A DNA stretch of 64,000 bases from Nitrospira sp. (GTDB taxonomy: Bacteria > Nitrospirota > Nitrospiria > Nitrospirales > Nitrospiraceae). Every line of letters begins with the position of its first letter. Positions within the stretch are counted from its first letter, which is position 1. This document shows positions 25,366 through 33,282 of this stretch, piece after piece. The notes under the pieces are model-generated. The model was not told where the DNA came from. It saw only the letters and a list, made by a program, of their open reading frames with translations, and ran no database searches. The stretch spans positions 4,008,179-4,072,178 of the forward strand of contig CP126121.1 in assembly GCA_030123625.1 (NCBI GenBank), in the 5' to 3' direction. Both the position numbers and the translations under genes were made by a program.

Positions 25366-26849
25366 TCCTCCAGGACTTTATTGCCCTTGCCCCTATGCTC
25401 GACCTCGGAGCGTTCTGCATCATCACGATGCTCGCCATTGCCTTCAAACGACACCATGCGACGATCGCCGTTTTTGCATTCATGTCGTGCCTGCTCACCA
25501 TGGCCACTCTGCCCTGGGCGGCAACGGCGACACCGCGAACCGTGACGGCGCTGCTGGTCGTGGATGGGTATGCCTTGTTGTACATGGGGCTTGTGCTGAG
25601 CGCGACGATGATCGTGATCGGACTGTCGTACCGATATTTAAAGATTCATTTTCGTGAACAGGAAGGCATCGAAGAATACTACCTACTCCTCTTGCTCGCG
25701 ACCTTCGGTGGGTTGGTGCTGACCGTTTCGGCGCACTTCGTGTCCTTTTTCCTGGGACTCGAACTGCTCGGTCTTTCTCTGTGCAGTTTGATCGGGTATG
25801 TACGAACCAGACGCCACCCGATGGAGGCCGCGGTGAAATACCTTCTGCTCTCTATCTCCGCGTCGGCGTTCCTCTTGTTCGGCATGGCCCTTCTGTATTT
25901 TGAAAGCGGCTCCATGACGTTTCGCGGCGTGGGCATGGTGGTGAAACAGGTGCAGACAGTTCCTGGACTCTGGCTGGGAGGAGTTGTCTTGGTCTTTGTC
26001 GGCGTCGCATTAAAACTCGGGCTGGCGCCGTTCCATATGTGGATTCCCGATGTGTATCAGGGAGCCCCGGCCCCCATTACGGCCTATATTGCCACCGTAT
26101 CCAAGGGGGCGCTTGTGGCTTTACTCCTTCGCTTCGTGACCGATGTGGGGGCATTGGAGCTGCCATCGCTTGTCCATCTATTCGGTCTTCTCGCCGTGGC
26201 GTCGATGGTCACGGGAAACGTGCTTGCCCTTTTTCAACAGAATGTCAAACGGCTCTTGGCCTATTCCTCGATTGCGCATGTTGGGTACCTGCTCGTGGCG
26301 CTGTTGGCCGGTGGCGCTGTGGCTGCGGAAGCCGTGACCTTCTACGTGATCGTGTACTGTGCCATGACGTTAGGAGCCTTTGGCGTCGTGACCGTGTACT
26401 CACGCGAAGGAGGGGACGCGGAACGTTTCGAGGACTATCGGGGTTTGTTTTGGACGCGCCCCTGGCTCGCCGCCATCTTGGCACTGAGCCTGCTGTCGCT
26501 GGCCGGGATTCCGGTGACAGCCGGATTCATTGGGAAATTTTATGCAATCGCAGCCGGTGTTGATGCCGGCCTGTGGTGGCTCGTGTCGGCGTTGATTGGG
26601 AACAGCATTATCGGCCTGTACTATTACCTCCGACTGATCGTCACGCTGTTCGGCGAGGAGCCGGCACCAGCAACCCTCCCTCAAGGGCAGGCTGCGCAAG
26701 CGACACAGACGGCAGGCTGGACGACCGTCTGCTCTCTGGGGCTCGTCGCCTCGATCATCCTCATGGTAGGAGTCTATCCCGAACCACTGATGGAGCTCAT
26801 CCGAGATTCTGTCAGAAACCTGCTCATGGTGGCCGTGCAGAGACCATGA
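25362..26849 (+). CDS. nuoN: NADH-quinone oxidoreductase subunit N
   Basis: 495 residues with about 14 helices. The signature segments are HFVSFFLGLELLGLSLCSLIGY, FHMWIPDVYQGAPAPITAYI and VKRLLAYSSIAHVGYLLVAL. The ATG overlaps the nuoM stop (ATGA). It is the last gene of the operon; no clear terminator hairpin with a T-run follows. Confidence 0.95.
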   Translation: MILQDFIALAPMLDLGAFCIITMLAIAFKRHHATIAVFAFMSCLLTMATLPWAATATPRTVTALLVVDGYALLYMGLVLSATMIVIGLSYRYLKIHFREQEGIEEYYLLLLLATFGGLVLTVSAHFVSFFLGLELLGLSLCSLIGYVRTRRHPMEAAVKYLLLSISASAFLLFGMALLYFESGSMTFRGVGMVVKQVQTVPGLWLGGVVLVFVGVALKLGLAPFHMWIPDVYQGAPAPITAYIATVSKGALVALLLRFVTDVGALELPSLVHLFGLLAVASMVTGNVLALFQQNVKRLLAYSSIAHVGYLLVALLAGGAVAAEAVTFYVIVYCAMTLGAFGVVTVYSREGGDAERFEDYRGLFWTRPWLAAILALSLLSLAGIPVTAGFIGKFYAIAAGVDAGLWWLVSALIGNSIIGLYYYLRLIVTLFGEEPAPATLPQGQAAQATQTAGWTTVCSLGLVASIILMVGVYPEPLMELIRDSVRNLLMVAVQRP

Positions 26850-27040
26850 ATAATTCTGGATTCCGCAGGTGGTTGTTCTTGATGTAGAATGCGCGGCCAA
26901 ATTCTCTTATCGGGACCGGAGGTTTGGCACCTTCCCATTGTCAGCGTGTAACATACCTGCGATCATCTACCTCTAAGATGCTGACTTGTTGGTTTTTAGT
27001 CCAAATCAACGGCTGGATTTTTGTGCATAGTCTCTCCTAC

Positions 27041-27062
27041 AAGAGAGCCTGAGACGGATCAG
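27041..27062. repeat. 22-bp direct repeat, left copy
   Basis: Identical over 22 bases to 29298-29319 in the same orientation. The two copies bracket about 2.2 kb containing the DUF433/DUF5615 and ParDE loci. The right copy runs into the stop codon of the gene at 29316. Confidence 0.75.
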
Positions 27063-27216
27063 AATTCTCATAATAGGGTCTGACATGCGTATTGACTTAT
27101 TGGCTCATCCTGACTGACCTTACGCACCTAAAATGGCCAATTGCTCACGCAAGTGCAGCAAAGTATCAGAACTGGCGTCATCGGCAGTGACGACGCCGGC
27201 CAACGAACCAGGGGGA

Positions 27217-27232
27217 CCTTTCCGAATTCTAA
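27217..27232. repeat. 16-bp direct repeat, left copy
   Basis: CCTTTCCGAATTCTAA, found again at 28946-28961. Similarity continues a little upstream (GAACCAG in both). Nested inside the 22-bp repeats, it supports the idea that this segment was built by duplication or insertion. Confidence 0.6.
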
Positions 27233-27470
27233 CTGTCTGAGGAAGAAGCGCGCGCACTTGCCGCTATGCTCACGATCGCTGCTCAGGCTATCCCGGTATC
27301 AGCGCACATCAGCCCCTGGTCCATGACGAAGCTGTTTCGGTTGGGTATCTGGATCAGAGGAAGGTGGTGGTGAAGACGTTTCAGATCGACCGATCCCCTC
27401 GGTGAATTCATAGAGCTTCCGTTGACTTCTCGCGATTCATTCGATACCTTGGCACCATGAGGGCGGCGCT

Positions 27471-27746
27471 ATGACCCTTACCACAGACCATCCGCACATC
27501 ACGGTGGAGAGCGGCATTCTCGGCGGAGTTTCCATTGTCAAGGGCTCCCGAACGCCGGTCCGAGCCATCGCGGAAATGTGGAAATTAGGGGCCATGCCGG
27601 AAGATATCCTGATCCACTTGCCTCACCTAAGGCTTGCCCAAGTCTTTGACGCGCTCAGCTATTATCAGGACCACCGGGATGAGATTGACCAGGATCTCCT
27701 GCGCAATCGGATTCCTGCGGAGACGATCGATCCCCGCCTGCGGTAA
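27471..27746 (+). CDS. DUF433 antitoxin
   Basis: 91 residues of the DUF433 family, small helix-turn-helix proteins found next to PIN-like toxins: GILGGVSIVKGSRTPVRAIAEMW, GAMPEDILIHLPHLRLAQVFDALSYY and a C-terminal DEIDQDLL. It probably binds DNA and autoregulates, and neutralises the product of the next gene, whose ATG overlaps this stop by one base. The partner is disrupted (see next entry), so this may be an orphan. Confidence 0.85.
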   Translation: MTLTTDHPHITVESGILGGVSIVKGSRTPVRAIAEMWKLGAMPEDILIHLPHLRLAQVFDALSYYQDHRDEIDQDLLRNRIPAETIDPRLR

Positions 27747-28099
27747 TGGCCGACAAGCTGTTTATTTCCCTCTATCTCGACGAAGATGTTTCCGTATTGG
27801 TGGCTGAGTGGTTGCGTCCGCATGGGTTTGATGTCTTGACCGCCCGCGATGCATCGAGCCGGGGTCTATCCGACACGGCGCAACTTCGGTTTGCTGCCGA
27901 GCATCATCGAGCACTCCTCACTCACAATCGGATCGATTTTGAACTGTTGCACCGGGCCGCGCTGGACCGATAGGAATCCCATGCAGGGATCATCATTGCG
28001 AATCGCCGCGCCTCACATGCCGATCTCGCAAGGAGAATCATGAGACTCCTCAACTTCTTCACCGCCGACGAGATCAGAAATCAACCCCTATACCTGTGA
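27746..28099 (+). pseudogene. DUF5615 PIN-like toxin interrupted by an amber codon
   Basis: A 117-residue family member (DUF5615, PIN-like) is legible in a single frame, but codon 76 is TAG (27971-27973). Before it: ISLYLDEDVSVLVAEWLRPHGFDVLTARDA and ALLTHNRIDFELLHRAALDR; after it, in the same frame: HAGIIIANRRASHADLARRI and a C-terminus ending NQPLYL, stop at 28097-28099. One C-to-T change (from CAG) would create the stop. The truncated 75-residue product lacks the last conserved part. Either the toxin is dead or a suppressor/read-through occurs. Confidence 0.8.
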
Positions 28100-28213
28100 C
28101 GACTATCCGCATTCTGCGGTGCCATGGGCATCCTGACTCAGAACCGCAGCCTCACCGTGGCTAGGGGGCACGGCAGCAAGCCGGAGCGCTTCTTCTGGAT
28201 GCGAAACAGTGCT

Positions 28214-28231
28214 ATACTACACCAATAGTAT
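28214..28231 (+). promoter_or_regulatory. Probable ParD operator and -10 region
   Basis: ATACTA and TAGTAT are separated by 6 bases and form an inverted repeat that includes TATACT, a good -10 box, about 20 bases before the parD ATG. GGAGG lies between it and the start. Antitoxins of this type usually bind such a site to repress their own operon. Confidence 0.5.
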
Positions 28232-28252
28232 GATACGAGCGGAGGTGCCGGT

Positions 28253-28507
28253 ATGGGAACCACACGAAAGACTATCACGGTGACAGCACAACAGGATAAA
28301 TGGATCAAGACGCTGATCAAGCGCGGCCACTTCACGAACGACAGCGAGTACATTCGCGATCTGATCCGGCGCGATCAGAGCCGCGCGAAGTTCCAGGCAT
28401 TGAAACACGCGGTGCAGGAAGGGTTGGACAGCGGCGTCAGTAACCGCACCGTGCCGCAGATCATGAGGGACGTAGAATCGCGACTGAAGACGAATGGCCG
28501 TCTATAG
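28253..28507 (+). CDS. parD: ParD-type antitoxin
   Basis: 84 residues with the ribbon-helix-helix N-terminus of ParD (RKTITVTAQQDKWIKTLIKRGHFTNDSEYIRDLIRRDQ) and an unstructured toxin-binding tail. The start has GGAGGTGCCGGT upstream. It overlaps parE by 14 bases. The role is to bind and neutralise ParE and repress the operon. Confidence 0.88.
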   Translation: MGTTRKTITVTAQQDKWIKTLIKRGHFTNDSEYIRDLIRRDQSRAKFQALKHAVQEGLDSGVSNRTVPQIMRDVESRLKTNGRL

Positions 28508-28784
28508 TCTCTCAGCGAAAGCCGCGTCGGATCTTGATGCTATCTACGAATACACGATCCTCCGATTCGGACTGGAGCAAGCGCGTGTCTATCTCTTGGG
28601 CATGGAGGAACAGTTTCAGATCTTAGCGGAGCAGCCGGCGCATGGACGCCAGGCCGATGCACTCGCGCGAGGGCTGCGGCGGTGGGAGTATCAATCCCAC
28701 ATCATCTTTTACATGCCTGCGGAACACGGTATTCGGATCGTCCGTGTACTGCACCAGCGCATGGATGTCAGGAGACATGTGTAA
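28494..28784 (+). CDS. parE: ParE-type toxin
   Basis: 96 residues of the RelE/ParE superfamily: YSLSAKAASDLDAIYEYT, GMEEQFQILAEQPAHGRQADALARGLRRWEYQSHIIFYMPAEHGIRIVRVLHQRMDV. Members of the ParE branch poison DNA gyrase. It is complete and paired with an intact antitoxin, so this locus is likely functional. Confidence 0.88.
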   Translation: MAVYSLSAKAASDLDAIYEYTILRFGLEQARVYLLGMEEQFQILAEQPAHGRQADALARGLRRWEYQSHIIFYMPAEHGIRIVRVLHQRMDVRRHV

Positions 28785-29315
28785 CTGCCGGGTCGACCGA
28801 AATCAGAAGAAAACACATCTCTATCGTCTGCTCTTGTCAGCCCAAGTAGAAATGTCCGGTATCGTATGCGCTTTAGTGCCGTAGCCCGGACTAGCTGGTA
28901 CGAAGAAACAGCAGCATCCGGAGCGTGTTGCCAAGAACCAGCAGGCCTTTCCGAATTCTAAGATGCAGAAAGGGGACAGGCAGGTTTTCCAGAGGGGCGA
29001 AGTCCTACGCTGTGTTCATTATGCGGCAGCCTCGGGAGAGCAGGATAGATTCAAATCTCAGCCTGGCCGGCGATTTGAGGCGATTTGATTGGGTGCGGCG
29101 TGTTACGTGTTATGCGTGAATCATGGGGTGGATCGACACGCAGGCTTGTATGAGCATGAGGCGACGAAAGCCGATCACACGGCATAAATGCTTGTTGATG
29201 GCAATGTGCAGTTCGCGATGCCATGATGCTCTCGAACATGGATCGCCTGGTCAACTATGTCCAGGATTCCGCAGTTGGATACGACTCTGTGAAGTTGAAG
29301 AGAGCCTGAGACGGA
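28785..29315. other. Gene-free stretch with short repeats
   Basis: About 530 bases without a supported gene. It holds the right-hand copies of the 16-bp (28946-28961) and 22-bp (29298-29319) direct repeats shared with the region after nuoN. A run resembling a tRNA T-arm near 29050 is not part of a foldable tRNA. Confidence 0.45.
28946..28961. repeat. 16-bp direct repeat, right copy
   Basis: Second copy of CCTTTCCGAATTCTAA; see the left copy at 27217. Confidence 0.6.
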
Positions 29316-29319
29316 TCAG
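29298..29319. repeat. 22-bp direct repeat, right copy
   Basis: Perfect copy of 27041-27062. It overlaps the last codon and stop of the minus-strand gene that begins at about 30002. Confidence 0.75.
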
Positions 29320-30002
29320 TTCATCGGAATGATCGTCGCGGAGACTTCGTTGGGCAACAGCAGAGTGGCCGCCGCGCGATTCTGTTCGTCCGGTTGAATC
29401 AGCGCGAACAACGGCACCGGTTGCGGCACGCCGCCGGGCGGCAGGGCCAGCATCGCCGGAAAGTCGATCAGCGGTGAAAGCGTGGCCTGGCTCGCAATGC
29501 GAAGCCGAAACGCCATCAACACATCCCGCAATCGCTCAGCTTTCTCTTCATCCGACATCGATTCACCGGGCGCGATCCCCACTTCCCAGAGAGGCTTCGT
29601 CACCGTGACGGGGAAGGTCAGGCCGAGTTTTTGCGCGTCCGCCGACACATCGATCAGAAATCCGGCTTGAATCGCCTGTTGACGATTCGTGATCAGCCGA
29701 TTGGCCGGGGCGTCGGTCCGTGCATCGAGCGCTTTGTCCGAATGGGTTTGGCCTTCGAGTTTCGACTCTTCAGTTGCCGGTAACGTCGGAGCCGCTTCAG
29801 GAGGTGATTCATTGCTTGCGGCGTTCTGATCATGGGTCACAACAGTCTCAACTCCAAGAGCGGGAAGCGCCTGGACAAGGCCTTCATACACTCTCTTGGC
29901 GGATTCAGACCAGGCCGGATTAAACGGCCGACGTGAAAAAGCCGCTTCAGCGGCTTTTCGCTCATCGTGAGTAAGGATTCGTGGGGTGCGTATCGTATCC
30001 AT
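29316..30002 (-). CDS. Hypothetical protein, parent of the truncated copy at 11.1 kb
   Basis: 228 residues from the ATG at 30002 (a GTG at 30029 would add nine). The N-terminal half is charged and low in hydrophobicity; the C-terminal half (VTVTKPLWEVGIAPGESMSDEEKAERL, and LPPGGVPQPVPLFALIQPDE) is the part found again as a truncated copy at 11135-11446. No domain is recognised. It could be a phage- or element-derived protein, but nothing in the sequence proves this. It lies downstream of, and same strand as, the MFS gene. Confidence 0.6.
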   Translation of the reverse strand: MDTIRTPRILTHDERKAAEAAFSRRPFNPAWSESAKRVYEGLVQALPALGVETVVTHDQNAASNESPPEAAPTLPATEESKLEGQTHSDKALDARTDAPANRLITNRQQAIQAGFLIDVSADAQKLGLTFPVTVTKPLWEVGIAPGESMSDEEKAERLRDVLMAFRLRIASQATLSPLIDFPAMLALPPGGVPQPVPLFALIQPDEQNRAAATLLLPNEVSATIIPMN

Positions 30003-30040
30003 GATGGTCAGATAAACATGGACATTCACAAGTCAAGGGT

Positions 30041-31312
30041 TCAATCAGGTAAGCGACGGCCCTTCGTTTCTGGAGCAAACAAAAGCACAATAAGTCCGAA
30101 TAGATAGATCAGCGCAATGGTGCTGGCAGCCCGACTAAAGGAGCCAAGTGTTGTGACCAGCCAGCCGGTCAGGAGAGGGGAGGCCGACGCCAAGACGCGT
30201 CCCGCGTTGAAACAGAATCCGGCCCCCGTGGCTCGTACCTGTGTAGGATACAGCTCGGGTAGGTAGATCGGAAATCCGCTGAAAATTCCATTATTGAAAA
30301 ATCCGAGGATCGGCAGGAGCATCAGAACACCGATATAACTCGATGGCGTCAAGTAGGTGATCGGCAACATAATGAGGCTTCCGAGGCACATGAAGGCGAA
30401 TACCGGTCGTCTACCAAATCGATCGGCGAGAGGGCCGAAGCCCAGATATCCAAATAGAGCCCCAGCGTTCAAGGCCATGATGGCGTAGCTCACGTATCTG
30501 GTGAGTGTTGCGGGCTCTTGCCCCTTCAAGTCCGGCAATTCACGGATCAGCGTCGGGGCCCAATTCGTTGCTCCCCAAAGACCGAATACCGCGACAAACG
30601 CCAGCGTTGAACCGACCAACGTGGCTCGTTGTAAGTCACCTCGAAAGATGGCGGTCAATGGGATGGCCTTCTGTGCATGGGCATGGGTCCAACGTTCCGG
30701 CTCCTTGACCCACCAGCGAACGAGGAGGGCAACAAACGCCGGAAGAATACCGATGACAAACAATCCTCGCCAGCCATAGGCATCTCTCAACGTGAGATTT
30801 ATCGTGGCGGCCAAAAAGAACCCCACGGCCCAAGCCGATTGGAGAATCCCCGCTGCTTTGGCACGCTTCTCTTCCGGCCACGTCTCCGCCACGATCGCGG
30901 CGCCTGCCGCCCATTCCCCGCCGATGCCGAGTGCGGTCAGAAATCTAGCTAGTGCAAGATGCCACCAGGACTCTGCCAATGCAGCGGCGCCGGTGAAGAC
31001 GGCGTAGATGACGATCGTGGCGATGAGGACTTTTGTGCGTCCGAATCGATCGGCTACGATCCCGAACGTGATGCCGCCGATCGCCCAGCCGATAAGAAAA
31101 ATGGAAAAGATGATGCCACCGTACCAGCCGATCTGCTCGGCGCTCGGCGGGCCGCTTGCCGTATGCAGCAAATCATGCAAGGCCGGATGCAAAACAATGG
31201 CATAAATCGTTGCGTCCATCGCATCGAAAACCCAGCCCAACCAGGCAACAAACAACACCAGCCACTGGTAGCGCGTCACGCCGGTCCACCAAGACAGCGC
31301 CGTCACCGGCAA
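30041..31312 (-). CDS. MFS transporter (metabolite:H+ symporter-like)
   Basis: 423 residues with 12 predicted membrane helices. Loop motifs GIVADRFGRTKVL (between helices 2 and 3), GIGGEWAAGAAIVAETWP (helix 4-5) and GPLADRFGRRPVF (helix 8-9), typical of the sugar or aromatic-acid/carboxylate:H+ symporter branch. The ATG codes MPVTALSWWTG and a heptad-repeat region lies upstream at about 31350-31415. The substrate cannot be inferred. Monocistronic. Confidence 0.85.
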   Translation of the reverse strand: MPVTALSWWTGVTRYQWLVLFVAWLGWVFDAMDATIYAIVLHPALHDLLHTASGPPSAEQIGWYGGIIFSIFLIGWAIGGITFGIVADRFGRTKVLIATIVIYAVFTGAAALAESWWHLALARFLTALGIGGEWAAGAAIVAETWPEEKRAKAAGILQSAWAVGFFLAATINLTLRDAYGWRGLFVIGILPAFVALLVRWWVKEPERWTHAHAQKAIPLTAIFRGDLQRATLVGSTLAFVAVFGLWGATNWAPTLIRELPDLKGQEPATLTRYVSYAIMALNAGALFGYLGFGPLADRFGRRPVFAFMCLGSLIMLPITYLTPSSYIGVLMLLPILGFFNNGIFSGFPIYLPELYPTQVRATGAGFCFNAGRVLASASPLLTGWLVTTLGSFSRAASTIALIYLFGLIVLLFAPETKGRRLPD

Positions 31313-31339
31313 ACCTCGCTATCGGGATGCCGCTGTAAT

Positions 31340-31415
31340 TCAGTGCGTAGTGTTGAGGGCCGAGGACTGAGGACTGAGTGAGCTGCTGATGTTGAATGAC
31401 CAATGACCAATGACA
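31340..31415. repeat. Heptad tandem repeats upstream of the MFS gene
   Basis: GGACTGA occurs twice in tandem near 31363-31376, and AATGACC repeats three times with one change near 31395-31415. The 7-base period is the same as in the nuo spacers, although no strong inverted partner is visible here. Confidence 0.55.
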
Positions 31416-31511
31416 GCATAGCGCGCAAGGCTAAGGAGCTTCTCCGTTACTGTCAAGGTGAAGCTGAGGAGATCACACAAGTGTGCCTCTCAAAACAGGA
31501 GTATATTTTTC

Positions 31512-31700
31512 GAGGATGTTGAAAAAGCTCTTCCAGCAAGGCCGCAGCGAGCGAAAGGGCGAGGCGTACGCGGTTGGTACGTTGAGACCTTGAGGTTCAC
31601 GCCGTGCCGAGTAAGGCACGGCACGTCTGTGAACGCCGCCGAGATGGTGAGGCGGCGGTGTCCCGCGAGAACGAAGCTGGAGGGCTTTTGCAGCATCCTC
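31512..31700. repeat. 189-bp MITE-like imperfect palindrome
   Basis: Begins GAGGATGTTGAAAAAGC and ends with the inverted, slightly diverged counterpart (GCTTTTGCAGCATCCTC). About 25 bases at each end pair. Internal hairpins are CCGTGCC/GGCACGG near 31601-31620 and GCCGCC/GGCGGC a little further. From memory this matches a short dispersed element common in Nitrospira-type genomes. It carries no gene and ends just before the DnaJ-domain gene. Its end motif reappears at 11438. Confidence 0.75.
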
Positions 31701-31717
31701 GTGCTATAGTCCTTCGC

Positions 31718-32356
31718 ATGCTGCGGATGAATTACTACGAGATACTCGGCGTCCCACGAGAAGCGTCCGACGAGGACATCAAGAAGGCCTATCGGAAGCT
31801 GGTCTTTGAGCACCATCCCGACCGGAATCCTCACAGAAAGGACGCGGACGAGCGGATCAGAGAGATCAATGTCGCGTATGAGATCGTCGGTGATCCTGAA
31901 AAACGAAAAACCTACGATCGGTTGTCCTGGGGAGCTGAGCCGCGCCCTGAGACAGTCGATCCCAGCATTATCCTGGATGAAATGGAGCGGAAGCTCTTCG
32001 ACGAAGGCAGGAAAGAATTATTCGCGATTTTGATGAAAGATATGAAGCGAGTGAAGGCGGAGTTGGCCGTTATTCGAGAACAGGCGGTGGCGGAGCAAGG
32101 TTACGATTCGTTCTTGGAATCCATAGTCACCGCGCGAGCGTCAGAAATTATGAGTGACTTTGTAACGGATGAAATGGAGGGACGAAAACAACGTCTGGTT
32201 GAAGTGGCGGTAGAGATGATGGTGTCGCAGGGAGTGACGAAGCGCGACGATGAGGGCGGGATTCGAGCGCTGCGGAATCGTCTCGAAACGGCGTTTCGCA
32301 ACGGTCGCGTGCACGGCATCGCGTCTGCGCTGGAGCTGTTCTATGAGAGGCGTTAG
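31718..32356 (+). CDS. DnaJ (J-domain) protein
   Basis: About 212 residues from ATG 31718; a second ATG at 31727 is equally possible. Residues 1-65 are a J-domain with the diagnostic HPD tripeptide (VFEHHPDRN) and DPEKRKTYDRLSWG. The rest is a long, charged helical region, probably coiled coil, ending LETAFRNGRVHGIASALELFYERR, with no zinc or substrate-binding domain. It should act as a specialised DnaK co-chaperone. The upstream region is the 189-bp repeat. Confidence 0.85.
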   Translation: MLRMNYYEILGVPREASDEDIKKAYRKLVFEHHPDRNPHRKDADERIREINVAYEIVGDPEKRKTYDRLSWGAEPRPETVDPSIILDEMERKLFDEGRKELFAILMKDMKRVKAELAVIREQAVAEQGYDSFLESIVTARASEIMSDFVTDEMEGRKQRLVEVAVEMMVSQGVTKRDDEGGIRALRNRLETAFRNGRVHGIASALELFYERR

Positions 32357-32402
32357 ACGTGAGACTCCACCTACCGGCATGGCATTTTTCTTATAGAGCT
32401 TG

Positions 32403-32690
32403 TTACTTCTTTCCAAGAAGAACTGTCTTTCGTCGCGACGGATGATGCGCGGGGGTAGGCATCTGCAAGAACACCGCTGGCGAACCCCCAAATCTAGCGG
32501 CGAGACGAGCGATTTGGCGGACGTTCAGGTCGCGCTTGCCAGAGAGAATTTCTGAAACGACACCCCTGGCAGCCGACCTCGGGAAGATCCGATTGAGACG
32601 ATCCATGGTCCTCCGTGAGTGCGACCGCTCGATGGTATTCAGCCTCTGTCAGAACGGACAGAGCGGAACTCGCCGGCGAAGGTTCTCACA
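32403..32690 (-). pseudogene. HigA-type antitoxin remnant
   Basis: Reading minus strand, one frame gives LSVLTEAEYHRAVALTED (the N-terminal segment typical of HigA-type helix-turn-helix antitoxins), and a different frame continues SRGVVSEILSGKRDLNVRQI ARLAARFGGSPAVFL-like sequence. The two frames join by a frameshift around 32570-32590. No toxin partner lies next to it. Confidence 0.65.
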
Positions 32691-32925
32691 TCGCAACGTC
32701 GTATTGTTTTGCATAGGCATCGATGAGACGACGCAGCATTCGTTGATAGGGTACATGTGCACGCTTGGCTTGTTTCTTGAAGAATGCAAGACTACTCTGC
32801 GTCAGCTCGAGCGTGACCTTCGTGGTCGGCTCACGCTTGACTAAGGCCGAAGGTGACGGCAGGAAATCTGCGACACGTTCCCCCATGTTCAAACGCTCAT
32901 TGGTGTATCTGATTTTCTTGCTCAT
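32686..32925 (-). CDS. BrnA-like antitoxin
   Basis: 79 residues with a C-terminal ribbon-helix-helix-like segment (KVTLELTQSSLAFFKKQAKR... YQRMLRRLIDAYAKQYDVAM). It starts inside the 3' end of the BrnT gene (29-base overlap), the standard brnTA gene order. Expected to bind BrnT and repress the operon. Confidence 0.78.
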   Translation of the reverse strand: MSKKIRYTNERLNMGERVADFLPSPSALVKREPTTKVTLELTQSSLAFFKKQAKRAHVPYQRMLRRLIDAYAKQYDVAM

Positions 32926-33187
32926 AACGTTTCCTCCCTTGCCGCCAGTATCCTGCTCCGTAAATTCGTATGCGCTTCTTTCTATAAGAAAATCGTACCG
33001 TTAGAACATTCCTTTCGACCAATCCGAGGCAGAAGAACCGCTTCTCGCCTTTTTCATGATCAAGATCTCGAACAATGATGCGTTTGGGGTCGTCAAAGGC
33101 GTTTTGAGCTTCTTCAAAGGAAACACCATGCTTCTTTTGATTGAGGAGGTCCTTTCCTTCATCCCATTCAAAACTTCGTTTCGGCAC
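32897..33187 (-). CDS. brnT: BrnT-type toxin
   Basis: 96 residues of the BrnT family (RelE fold ribonuclease): FEWDEGKDLLNQKKHGVSFEEAQNAFDD, RDLDHEKGEKRFFCLGLVERNVLTVRFSYR and IRIYGAGYWRQGRKRYEQE. A GTG start is used. A 16-base palindrome 10 bases upstream is a likely operator. The toxin precedes the antitoxin, as usual in this family. Confidence 0.88.
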   Translation of the reverse strand: MPKRSFEWDEGKDLLNQKKHGVSFEEAQNAFDDPKRIIVRDLDHEKGEKRFFCLGLVERNVLTVRFSYRKKRIRIYGAGYWRQGRKRYEQENQIHQ

Positions 33188-33196
33188 TTCACGGTA

Positions 33197-33212
33197 CCAT
33201 ATAGTTATATGG
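33197..33212 (-). promoter_or_regulatory. Probable BrnA operator
   Basis: CCATATAGTTATATGG is an almost perfect palindrome (7-base arms, 2-base centre) just upstream of the brnT start and containing a TATA-rich -10-like core. Autoregulation by the antitoxin is typical of this family. Confidence 0.5.
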
Positions 33213-33282
33213 GACCATACAACACTACGGCTCTCCTTGTAAATGAATAGGAAAACATTGGTTCCAACGCTCCATCATTCTT

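Larger units (their letters stand above)
26850..27470. other. Gene-poor stretch after nuoN
   Basis: 620 bases with no intact gene. Short fragments of plausible coding sequence appear in shifting frames (for example EEEARALAAMLTIAAQA near 27240-27290), suggesting a decayed gene of unknown family. It contains the first copies of two short repeats: one at 27041-27062 and one at 27217-27232, both found again around 28.9-29.3 kb. Confidence 0.45.

Noticed and set aside
27141..27326. 61-codon plus frame after nuoN
   Set aside because: Lies in a decayed zone where better protein-like text is in another, broken frame.
29040..29070. T-arm-like sequence suggesting a tRNA
   Set aside because: No acceptor, D or anticodon stems could be drawn around it.
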